Positions 1 to 6,069 of a DNA stretch of 8,646 nt are shown one piece after another. Made by a program: the position numbers and the translations under genes. A model generated the notes under the pieces. The model was given only the letters and a program-made list of their open reading frames with translations, did not search any database and was not told the origin of the DNA. The stretch covers positions 1 through 8,646 of the forward strand of contig JAUWYH010000054.1 of NCBI GenBank assembly GCA_030615975.1. The letters are read 5' to 3'. Numbering within the stretch: the stretch's first letter is position 1; each line of letters starts with the position of its first letter. The stretch is from Candidatus Aminicenantota bacterium (GTDB taxonomy: Bacteria > Acidobacteriota > Aminicenantia > Aminicenantales > Aminicenantaceae).

Positions 1-249
1 TGCGTGATTTTTACGAAAAGATAAATATCTTTTTCTAGCCGTTTTTTAGTTTGCTGAAGAGGTTGAAATTTTTTTTGGTTCTTCCAGATATCAGGAGAAG
101 ATAGTTCTTTATTTATGGCTTCAATTTCTGCTTTCTTATTGGTCAGGTCAAAGAAAACCTCTTAATTTTTCATATTTGGAAATGTATTCTTTGATTCTAG
201 CTTGAAGCTTAGAGAGAATCTCTTTTGGAGCTGAGTTTTTTTCTTTCAT
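1..249 (-). CDS. prfB: Peptide chain release factor 2, N-terminal part, with programmed +1 frameshift (partial)
   Basis: RF2 recognises UGA and UAA stop codons and releases the finished protein from the ribosome. The gene starts at ATG 249 and reads 33 codons in frame 0, ending LRGFL, then meets TGA at 148-150. A +1 shift at CTT TGA C continues as DLTNKKAEIE, then ELSSPDIWKN, then a lysine-rich helix to the window edge. The LRGFL-stop-D junction and the following PD(I/V)W motif match the RF2 N-terminal domain (E. coli LRGYL-UGA-D, PDVW). Only about 83 residues are present; the stop-recognition and GGQ domains lie beyond base 1. The start overlaps the end of lnt by 41 bases, and an AGAGGA-type Shine-Dalgarno sequence sits inside lnt, suggesting translational coupling. 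The frameshift is the known RF2 autoregulatory switch: low RF2 lets the ribosome pause and shift. Confidence is high for identity, slightly lower for the exact start. Confidence 0.93.
147..162 (-). promoter_or_regulatory. prfB programmed +1 ribosomal frameshift site
   Basis: Read on the minus strand the site is AGA GGT TTT CTT TGA C. CTT (153-151) is the slip codon, TGA (150-148) the in-frame stop, and the following C gives the poor termination context typical of RF2 genes. The internal Shine-Dalgarno-like element is AGAGG, three bases before the CTT codon, in exactly the place of AGGGGG in E. coli (AGG GGG TAT CTT TGA C). After the shift the codon is GAC (Asp). The element is weaker than the E. 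coli version but its spacing is conserved. Confidence 0.93.
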
Positions 250-1765
250 GAATCCTCTTTATCATGGTTAGAATAAGAAATAAACCTGATAAAGTCAAGC
301 TGAAGAGAGGGAGAATGTCACCGTATCTTGTGTATATGGAGAGTTTTCGAGAAGGAGTGATCCTTCCAGTGAGATAAGTCTGAGTCATCAATTCAGATTG
401 GGAAATGATTCGGCCGCTGGGGTCGATAATTCCGCTTATTCCTGTTGTGGCAGCTCTCAAAAGATATCGCCTGTTTTCTACTGCTCTTAGAACGGCCATA
501 GAAAAATGCTGGTATGGAGCAGAGCTTTTTCCGTACCAGCCGTCATTGGTGATAGTGACTATAAAGTTGGCTCCTTTTTTTACGAATTTTCGCACCAGAT
601 TAGGAAAAATGATTTCGTAACATATGGGAGAGCCGAATTTGAGGGTCTTAAAGTGGTGGAGAAAATATTCTCTCCCAGGAGTTATTTCTCCGATGGAATG
701 TGTCATTTTTTCGATAAACGAGAAGATTTTTTTGTAAGGAGTGTATTCCCCGAAGGGGACGAGATGCATTTTATAATACTGGCTAATGGAAAGGGCTGGG
801 TTGAGGCACAAGGCTGTGTTGTAGTAGTGTATGGTCCCTTTGGAAACTATGATCTCATTGGTACCAAGGAGAAGAGTACATCCAGTTTCCTGGACAAAAT
901 GAAAAAGCTTTTCTTTAAAATCTTGATAAAGAGCTTCAGAGCAGCTAAAACAGAGAGGAACAGAAAATTCTGGCCAAATAATCAGATGTGTTCCATCAGA
1001 ATATGCCTTATAGCTGAGGTCAAGATGTTGATTGAATAAGCTTATTATTTCATTAGTGGAGACTTTGTCCCAGTAGATATCAGAGGAAACATTTCCCTGG
1101 ATAACAGAGCCGTTAAATGAGTTTCTTATCAAAGAAACTTTTTTCAAGCTCCATAATCCTGCCCCATGAAGAAAAAAGACTAAAGCTAAGGTTATAAAAA
1201 AAGGAGCCTTTTTTTTGTATTTAATAGAGAAGAGAAACATGCTTTGAAAAAGAATGATTACCCAAGAGATTCCGTATACTCCAGTTATGGAAGCCATCTG
1301 GATAAGAGGAAGGTTTTTAAACTGGCTGGAACCGAGCAGCCCCCAAGGAAAACCGGTGAAAATATGAGTCAGAATATATTCAAATGAAACCCAGATAAAA
1401 GGAGAGAGAATAAAAGCGAATTTAGGAAAAGATTGATGAATTTTAGAAAAGAGGAGGAAGAAAAATCCCCAGAAAAGAGATAAGAAAAGGACAAATATGA
1501 TGTAAATAAGGAAACTCACAGGTATCGAAAGATTGCCATAATGGACGGGAACAGAAGGAATCCAGTAAATCAGAATGGCATAATAAGAGAATCCAGCTGT
1601 AAGGCCAAGAAAAAAGTTCTGCTTTGGCTTATGTCTTAGGATTATGAAAAATAGGGGAATAAGAGAAATCCAGGCAAAGAAGGATAGGTTGAACTTTGGA
1701 AAAGAAAGAGCTGTGAGAATTCCACACAATAGAGCAAGGGAAATATCAATTTTTTTGATTTTCAA
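209..1765 (-). CDS. lnt: Apolipoprotein N-acyltransferase
   Basis: Lnt is an inner-membrane enzyme that moves an acyl chain from a phospholipid to the N-terminal cysteine of diacylated lipoproteins, the last step of lipoprotein maturation. The 518-residue protein has about six hydrophobic segments in residues 8-205, a nitrilase-like periplasmic domain (about 215-475) and a last membrane helix (about 484-501). The catalytic triad is visible: Glu266 in IIWPE, Lys332 in YYKMHLVPFGEYTP, and Cys382 in SPICYE, close to E267/K335/C387 of the E. coli enzyme. Glu340 and Glu384 also match conserved family positions. The length is normal (512 in E. coli). The best start is TTG 1765: there is no ATG before residue 157, and the KIKK leader before the first helix looks natural. 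No well-spaced Shine-Dalgarno sequence precedes it. It lies 73 bases after the SPOR gene and overlaps prfB. Confidence 0.96.
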   Translation of the reverse strand: MKIKKIDISLALLCGILTALSFPKFNLSFFAWISLIPLFFIILRHKPKQNFFLGLTAGFSYYAILIYWIPSVPVHYGNLSIPVSFLIYIIFVLFLSLFWGFFFLLFSKIHQSFPKFAFILSPFIWVSFEYILTHIFTGFPWGLLGSSQFKNLPLIQMASITGVYGISWVIILFQSMFLFSIKYKKKAPFFITLALVFFLHGAGLWSLKKVSLIRNSFNGSVIQGNVSSDIYWDKVSTNEIISLFNQHLDLSYKAYSDGTHLIIWPEFSVPLCFSCSEALYQDFKEKLFHFVQETGCTLLLGTNEIIVSKGTIHYYNTALCLNPALSISQYYKMHLVPFGEYTPYKKIFSFIEKMTHSIGEITPGREYFLHHFKTLKFGSPICYEIIFPNLVRKFVKKGANFIVTITNDGWYGKSSAPYQHFSMAVLRAVENRRYLLRAATTGISGIIDPSGRIISQSELMTQTYLTGRITPSRKLSIYTRYGDILPLFSLTLSGLFLILTMIKRIHERKKLSSKRDSL

Positions 1766-1838
1766 CCTAAAAAAATCTGTTGAAATATTGCCTTTCTTTT
1801 TTTCTCAGCAAAGGGTCAAGGAAACAGACTCTTGCTTT

Positions 1839-2375
1839 TTACTTGCTTACTATAAAGTAATCGCTTTTCTTCTTTTTTTCCGATTGGATTAATTTTTGCC
1901 TAAAATCTTCTGCTTGCTTCCTGGTTGGAAATCCTCCTAACCTTACCCGATAAACAGGGTTTCTGTCTGAAAGAAATGGATCTAGCACTAAGGGTGAATA
2001 GCCTTTCTTCTTGAATTTCTCTGCAAAAGACTCAGCAGCATTTTTGTTTTTAAAAGCTCCTACCTGGATATAATATAGATTTCCTTCTTCCCCCTCAGAA
2101 GCTTTCTTCTGTGTTTCTTCTTTGATTTTCTGGTGAGAAGCCAATTCTTTGCTGATGGTATCTTCTGGCTCTTTTATAGGGGGAAGTGCTTTTTCCTTAA
2201 CTTCTTCTATTTTTGCATCAGAGGAGATTCCTGAATCTCTGATAATTTGTGCCTGCTTTTTACCGACTGAGACACCAAGAAGAAAGATAACCACACCCAG
2301 GATCAATATCCCAATAAAAATAAAAACAAGATGGGAACTTGCAAGCTGAATTTCTCTATAATCTCTACTCTTCAT
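1839..2375 (-). CDS. SPOR-domain membrane protein
   Basis: This 178-residue bitopic protein has a short N-terminal cytoplasmic stretch, one membrane helix at about residues 16-38 and a charged Lys/Glu-rich linker (about 40-98). A C-terminal SPOR domain follows (about 99-177), with the typical repeat pair YYIQVGAF (101-108) and VYRVRLGGF (141-149), each followed by an alpha helix (NAAESFAEKFKKKG and TRKQAEDFRQKL). SPOR domains bind peptidoglycan stripped of stem peptides and often bring proteins to the division site, as in FtsN and DedD. This architecture fits a division or cell-wall remodelling role, but the exact partner cannot be told. The start ATG overlaps the slipin stop by 11 bases, so translational coupling is likely; there is no strong Shine-Dalgarno sequence. 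It sits between the slipin and lnt in the same operon. Confidence 0.88.
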   Translation of the reverse strand: MKSRDYREIQLASSHLVFIFIGILILGVVIFLLGVSVGKKQAQIIRDSGISSDAKIEEVKEKALPPIKEPEDTISKELASHQKIKEETQKKASEGEEGNLYYIQVGAFKNKNAAESFAEKFKKKGYSPLVLDPFLSDRNPVYRVRLGGFPTRKQAEDFRQKLIQSEKKKKSDYFIVSK

Positions 2376-3150
2376 GGACTATTGTCTTTGGCTTTTTGGT
2401 TTCCCCCTTTTCATAAATAAAAGCTTTTAAAATTTCAAGAGGAAGAGGAAATATAATGGTTGAATTCTTTTCTGTGGCAATCTCTGTCAAGGTGCCAAGA
2501 AATCTGAGTTGCAGAGCTTGAGGGTTAGTCGAAATGATATCGGCAGCCTCAGTGAGTTTGCCTGCAGCCTGATATTCGCCTTCCGCATGAATAACTTTTG
2601 CTCTTCTTTCTCTTTCCGCTTCGGCTTGCTTAGCGATGGCTCTGACCATATTATCAGGAAGATCCACATGTTTCATTTCGACGAGTTGAACTTTGATTCC
2701 CCAGGGATCTGTGTGTCTATCTAAGATTTCCTGAAGTTGAACATTAAGTTTTTCTCTTTTAGAGAGAAGATCATCTAATTCCACTTCTCCTAAAACACTT
2801 CGAAGAGTTGTTTGAGCGAGCTGGGATGTGGCAAAGATATAATCTTGAACTTCAATGATAGATTTTTGAGGTTCCATCACCCGAAAATAGATAACGGCAT
2901 TAACCTTGACCGAAACATTGTCTTTTGTGATAACATCTTGAGGCGGAATGTCCATGGCAACTATGCGAAGGCTTACTCTGACCATGCGGTCGATTGGAGG
3001 GAAAACAAAAATGAGTCCTGGCCCCTTAGGTTTTGCAAGGACGCGGCCAAGACGAAAAATCACTCCTCTTTCGTATTCCCTTAAAATCTTAATCGCATTC
3101 AACATATAAAGAACGATGAAAGCGATGATAATTACTGGAACAGTTAACAT
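2365..3150 (-). CDS. Slipin (stomatin/prohibitin-like SPFH protein), partner of NfeD
   Basis: A 261-residue membrane scaffold of the SPFH/band-7 family. It has an N-terminal hydrophobic helix (residues 3-19) and then the SPFH domain beginning YERGVIFRLGR (26-36) with GPGLIFVFPPID (43-54). The conserved DIPPQDVITKDNV stretch is at 67-79, followed by a helical AEAERERRAKVIHAEGE segment (176-192) typical of oligomerising slipins. The hydrophobic C-terminal stretch STIIFPLPLEIL (230-241) corresponds to the region that the archaeal NfeD protease PH1510 cuts in its partner PH1511. The gene lies 92 bases downstream of a long-form nfeD, the standard arrangement. Such proteins form large membrane assemblies and are linked to membrane microdomains. 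The start is well supported: AAGGAGGT at 3155-3162 lies just before the ATG, the best ribosome-binding site in the window. It overlaps the downstream SPOR gene. Confidence 0.95.
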   Translation of the reverse strand: MLTVPVIIIAFIVLYMLNAIKILREYERGVIFRLGRVLAKPKGPGLIFVFPPIDRMVRVSLRIVAMDIPPQDVITKDNVSVKVNAVIYFRVMEPQKSIIEVQDYIFATSQLAQTTLRSVLGEVELDDLLSKREKLNVQLQEILDRHTDPWGIKVQLVEMKHVDLPDNMVRAIAKQAEAERERRAKVIHAEGEYQAAGKLTEAADIISTNPQALQLRFLGTLTEIATEKNSTIIFPLPLEILKAFIYEKGETKKPKTIVHEE

Positions 3151-3195
3151 TTTTACCTCCTTAATTTAGAATCGTTTTTACTTTTGAATGACTTA

Positions 3196-3224
3196 ACTCT
3201 ATTAAAAGCTTTACAAAATTTCAA
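3196..3224 (-). promoter_or_regulatory. Candidate internal promoter before the slipin gene
   Basis: In the 92-base gap between nfeD and the slipin gene the minus strand reads TTGAAA (3224-3219), a 17-base spacer, then TAGAGT (3201-3196). The -35 matches the sigma70 consensus at five of six positions and the -10 at four of six. Transcription from here would give a leader of roughly 40 bases that carries the strong Shine-Dalgarno sequence. The region is AT-rich, so a chance match is possible. Confidence 0.3.
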
Positions 3225-3242
3225 GAAATTGTTAAGCAGATT

Positions 3243-4520
3243 TTAGGCCTTAGTAACCTTTATTTTTAGATTCTTCATGACTTCTGCCACTTCGACTTTT
3301 GTCCCTTTTAGAATTTTTTCCAGTGATTCTGCCTGCCAGAGTTCGCCATGGACAAAAACTTTTCCTTCTGGGTCAATATCTGTTCGGGCAACACCCTCTT
3401 CTCCTATAAGCCCTTCTTTACCTGTATAAACTCTTTTTATATGAGCCCGGATGGCAAGGGTGATTAAAAAGATAAAAATTAAAGAGAGACCTATAGTTAC
3501 AGGGATAATAAATTTCAGGCTAGGCCGTAACTCTGGAATAGGAGCATTTATCAACATAATCGAGCCGATGACCATAGCTATAATACCTCCTACAGATAAG
3601 ATGCCATAACTCTGAACTTTCAGTTCAAGGATAAATAATCCGATGGCTAATAAGATTAATATGAGACCAACATAGTTAATGGGCAAAATCTGAAAAGAAA
3701 ATATGGCTAAAAGAAGACAGATCGCCCCTAATACGCCAGGCAAAATAGATCCGGGGTTTGAGAATTCAAAATAAATGCCGAGCAAACCCAGCATGAGAAG
3801 GATATAAGCCAGGTTAGGGTTGGAAATAGTGATCAGGAATTTTTGCCTTGCTGTCATCGGAATGTCGACAATATCTTCCCCCTTGAGTTTAAGCACAACT
3901 TCTTCTCCATCGAATTTTTTGATGGTCTTTCCATCAAAATAATCGATGATTTCCTGTTCGTTTTTGGCTATTAAATCAATTAATTTTCCTTTTAAGGCTT
4001 CTTCTTCTGTATAAGATAGGCTCTTTCTCACAGCACCCTCAGCCATTTTCATATTCCTTCCTCTTTTTTCAGCTAAAGTTTTAATGTAAGAGGCGGCATC
4101 GTGTGTGACTTTTTCCTCCATAGTCTTGTCCATTTCCTGGCCAGTAATTGATACTCCCACAGGATGGGCTGCGCCTGTGTTTGTACCAGGAGCCATAACA
4201 AAAATATCGCAGGCAATAGCGATAAATAATCCAGCCGAAGCCGCCCGTGCACCACTAGGACTGACAAAAGCTGCGATAGGTACTTTTGAGCTCAAAATTC
4301 TTTCGATGATTTCTCTCATTGAGGTGTCCAGACCACCTGGCGTGTTGAGAGTCATTATGAGTAATTGAGCGTTTTCTTTTTCTGCTCTGTCAATAGTGTT
4401 TCGAATGTATTCAGAGGTGACAGGATGAATAGGAGCGTTGACTGTTATTTTTAAAATGGAAGAATGACAGAGCAAAGGTAAGATAAATACAAGGAAAAGG
4501 AAAAAAATCTTTTTTTTCAA
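3243..4520 (-). CDS. nfeD: Long-form NfeD membrane-bound serine protease (ClpP-like plus OB domain)
   Basis: A 425-residue protein with a signal peptide or first membrane helix (2-20, KKKIFFLFLVFILPLLC) and a ClpP-class protease domain (about 22-225). Several membrane helices follow (about 235-358), then a C-terminal NfeD OB-fold (about 366-424, GLIGEEGVARTD and GELWQAES). The Ser/Lys dyad is visible: Ser95 in ARAASAG and Lys137 in MEEKVTHDA, matching S97/K138 of the archaeal stomatin-operon protease PH1510. NTPGG (59-63) is the conserved loop near the oxyanion hole. The enzyme is thought to cut the hydrophobic C-terminus of its slipin partner, encoded next door, in membrane quality control. 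The start appears to be TTG 4520: an in-frame TAA lies three codons upstream and no ATG precedes the protease domain. It has no Shine-Dalgarno sequence and sits only about ten bases from a -10 box. Confidence 0.95.
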   Translation of the reverse strand: MKKKIFFLFLVFILPLLCHSSILKITVNAPIHPVTSEYIRNTIDRAEKENAQLLIMTLNTPGGLDTSMREIIERILSSKVPIAAFVSPSGARAASAGLFIAIACDIFVMAPGTNTGAAHPVGVSITGQEMDKTMEEKVTHDAASYIKTLAEKRGRNMKMAEGAVRKSLSYTEEEALKGKLIDLIAKNEQEIIDYFDGKTIKKFDGEEVVLKLKGEDIVDIPMTARQKFLITISNPNLAYILLMLGLLGIYFEFSNPGSILPGVLGAICLLLAIFSFQILPINYVGLILILLAIGLFILELKVQSYGILSVGGIIAMVIGSIMLINAPIPELRPSLKFIIPVTIGLSLIFIFLITLAIRAHIKRVYTGKEGLIGEEGVARTDIDPEGKVFVHGELWQAESLEKILKGTKVEVAEVMKNLKIKVTKA

Positions 4521-4529
4521 TCTGATTTA

Positions 4530-4559
4530 ATTATAAGACAGAGTTTAGAAACAAGTCAA
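4530..4559 (-). promoter_or_regulatory. Promoter of the nfeD-slipin-SPOR-lnt-prfB operon
   Basis: The minus strand reads TTGACT (4559-4554), an 18-base spacer, then a perfect TATAAT (4535-4530). This is the best sigma70-type match in the window. The expected transcription start (about 4522-4524) is only two to four bases before the TTG start of nfeD, so this message would be nearly leaderless. That oddity slightly lowers confidence that both the promoter and the start codon are right. Confidence 0.6.
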
Positions 4560-4568
4560 TAATTTATC

Positions 4569-4601
4569 TTGACATTTTATTTTCAATAAATTAATTATAA
4601 T
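4569..4601 (+). promoter_or_regulatory. Candidate promoter of the HU-family gene
   Basis: A perfect TTGACA (4569-4574) and a perfect TATAAT (4596-4601) lie upstream of the HU gene, but the spacer is 21 bases, longer than the usual 16-18. No better-spaced -10 is clear in the AT-rich stretch between them. The expected start of transcription near 4608 gives a leader of about 20 bases carrying AAGGAG (4617-4622), six bases before the ATG at 4629. The unusual spacer could mean weak or activator-dependent use. Confidence 0.45.
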
Positions 4602-4628
4602 TTATCCATTAGATAAAAGGAGATTCGT

Positions 4629-4895
4629 ATGATTAAGAATGATATCGCTCTTGATCTTGAAAAAAAATCAGAGTTTAACAGGGCAACATCATTGTTAATC
4701 GTAGAAACCATTCTTGATTCGCTCAAGGAAGCTCTTGTAAGAAATAAAAAAATAGAAATCAGAGGCTTTGCCAGTTTCAAAGCTGTTCCCAAGAAAACAG
4801 GGTATGGAAGAGATATCAGGCGAAAGAAGCAGATAAGAATCAAAGAAGGAAAAAGGATAAAATTCAGGCCTGGGCAAGAATTAAAGAATATTTGA
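4629..4895 (+). CDS. HU/IHF-family DNA-binding protein lacking the arm-tip proline
   Basis: An 88-residue, strongly basic protein of the HU/IHF family, which binds and bends DNA as a dimer in the nucleoid. The N-terminal helical half (1-40) dimerises; KIEIRGFASF (41-50) is the hallmark beta segment (consensus EIRGFGSF); GYGR (58-61) leads into the DNA-binding arm; IKFRPGQELKN (77-87) is the conserved end (KFKPGKAL in other members). Length is typical (about 90). The oddity is the arm tip: family members usually have GR(N)P, with Pro63 wedged into the DNA, but here the sequence is G60-R61-D62-I63, followed by RRKK. It may therefore bend DNA differently. A clear Shine-Dalgarno sequence (AAGGAG) fixes the start. 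It is transcribed divergently from nfeD. Confidence 0.93.
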   Translation: MIKNDIALDLEKKSEFNRATSLLIVETILDSLKEALVRNKKIEIRGFASFKAVPKKTGYGRDIRRKKQIRIKEGKRIKFRPGQELKNI

Positions 4896-4911
4896 CAACT
4901 TCAGTAGCCCA

Positions 4912-4991
4912 GTGACTCACTCTATCAGCAGTTCAGAAGAATGGCTTATTTTTACTTACAGAGGTGCAAAGTAATTGAATGATTGAGTCAC
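4912..4991. repeat. 8-bp inverted repeat in the gap after the HU gene
   Basis: GTGACTCA (4912-4919) and TGAGTCAC (4984-4991) are perfect inverted copies separated by 64 bases. The core TGACTCA is itself nearly palindromic, so each copy could be a protein-binding half-site pair, or the two could pair in RNA. I see no strong structure between them. The function is unknown. Confidence 0.5.
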
Positions 4992-5022
4992 GATCGATAA
5001 AAAAAGTTGACCATATCTTTTT

Positions 5023-5048
5023 CCCCTAAAACTAAGATAGGGGCTTTT
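5023..5048 (+). terminator. CCCCTA/TAGGGG hairpin with short T run, between HU and the DHS-like gene
   Basis: CCCCTA (5023-5028) pairs with TAGGGG (5038-5043) around a nine-base loop, followed by CTTTT. It could be a weak terminator of the HU transcript. It also lies only 15 bases before the next start codon, so it may instead act as a leader structure. An alternative stem, ATCTT (5015-5019) with AAGAT (5034-5038), would exclude it. The short T run keeps confidence low. Confidence 0.4.
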
Positions 5049-5058
5049 AAGAATACCC

Positions 5059-6018
5059 ATGAGCAAAGACAAAATTAAGTCTCTATCGTCTGAGGAACTA
5101 AAAACTTATTCTCTTCTATCAAGAAAAAGCAAGGTAAATATTCATCATTTTGCTCAGGTTTTCACCCCCGACGAAAATTTTAGCAATTTTCTAAACAGCC
5201 TGCCAAATATTTTAGCCGGAAAAGATTTTAAAGAATTTATTTCTTTGATGAAGGCAGCCAAAAAGAAAGGCAAAGCTATTCTTTTTGCTCTAGGAGCCCA
5301 TGTGATTAAAGTTGGGTTGAGTCCGATAATAATCAATTTGATGGAAGAGGGATGGGTGACAGCTTTGGCTTTAAACGGGGCTGGAATCATTCACGATTTT
5401 GAGATTGCTTTTGCTGGTCATACTTCAGAAGAAGTTGAGCTTCAAATTAGAGATGGTCAGTTTGGTATGGCTCAAGAAACCGGAGAAATGTTGAATAATG
5501 CCATAAATTCAGGAGGAAAAAAGGGTCTCGGTTTGGGTGAAGCTGTTGGAGAGATGTTAGCTGGATCTGATTTTCCTTATAAAAAAATAAGCCTTTTATG
5601 GACTGCCCATAAACTCGGCATTCCTGTGACAGTACATGTGGCCATAGGGACAGACATTATTCATTTTCATCCAAAAGCAAAAGGAGAAACTTTAGGCAAG
5701 ACAACTTTGCAGGATTTTTTTCTTTTCTGCACATTGTTGGAAAAGCTTGAAGGCGGAGGGGTTTACATTAACATAGGTTCGGCTGTGATGTTACCAGAGG
5801 TCTTTCTCAAAGCTGTATCTTTTGTCAGGAATAAAGGGAAAAAACTCCAGGATTTTTCTACAGCTGTATTTGATTTTATTCACCATTATCGCCCCTATCA
5901 GAATGTTATTAAGAGACCTTTAGTTAAGAAGAGCAAGGGATTTTATTTTATCGGACATCATGAACTCATGATTCCACTTTTAACTGCATCGTTGAAGTCA
6001 ATAAGCCTTGAAGAATAG
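5059..6018 (+). CDS. Conserved protein resembling the deoxyhypusine synthase fold; function unknown
   Basis: A soluble 319-residue protein without signal peptide or membrane helix. Its motifs look like a Rossmann-type fold related to deoxyhypusine synthase (DHS): GAHVIKVGLSP (79-89), ALNGAGIIHDFEIA (104-117), GLGEAVGEML (158-167), VTVHVAIGTDIIHFHP (190-205), GGGVYINIGSAVMLPEVFLKA (232-252) and GHHELMIPLL (299-308). The glycine-rich and GTD-IIHFH segments recall the NAD-binding regions of DHS. The C-terminal region has no obvious counterpart of the DHS active-site lysine motif, and bacteria generally lack the eIF5A substrate, so true hypusine formation is unlikely. The start is ATG 5059, with an in-frame TAG at 5038-5040; only a weak AAGA precedes it. 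It could share a transcript with the HU gene. Confidence is high that this is a real gene, moderate for the fold, none for the reaction. Confidence 0.8.
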   Translation: MSKDKIKSLSSEELKTYSLLSRKSKVNIHHFAQVFTPDENFSNFLNSLPNILAGKDFKEFISLMKAAKKKGKAILFALGAHVIKVGLSPIIINLMEEGWVTALALNGAGIIHDFEIAFAGHTSEEVELQIRDGQFGMAQETGEMLNNAINSGGKKGLGLGEAVGEMLAGSDFPYKKISLLWTAHKLGIPVTVHVAIGTDIIHFHPKAKGETLGKTTLQDFFLFCTLLEKLEGGGVYINIGSAVMLPEVFLKAVSFVRNKGKKLQDFSTAVFDFIHHYRPYQNVIKRPLVKKSKGFYFIGHHELMIPLLTASLKSISLEE

Positions 6019-6069
6019 GGATTAAATGTCTTCATTTTCTAATTATTCTCACGTTTTGTGTTTAAATCC
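6019..6069. terminator. Possible bidirectional terminator between convergent genes
   Basis: The 51-base gap between the convergent DHS-like gene and coaE begins with GGATTAAA (6019-6026) and ends with TTTAAATCC (6061-6069). These pair with a one-base bulge around a 34-base AT-rich loop. The stem is weak and no long T run follows it in either direction, so this is only a suggestion from position and symmetry. Confidence 0.2.

Noticed and set aside
506..1039. Plus-strand open frame of 177 codons opposite lnt
   Set aside because: It lies wholly antisense to lnt, whose catalytic residues are intact, and its translation shows no recognisable domain.
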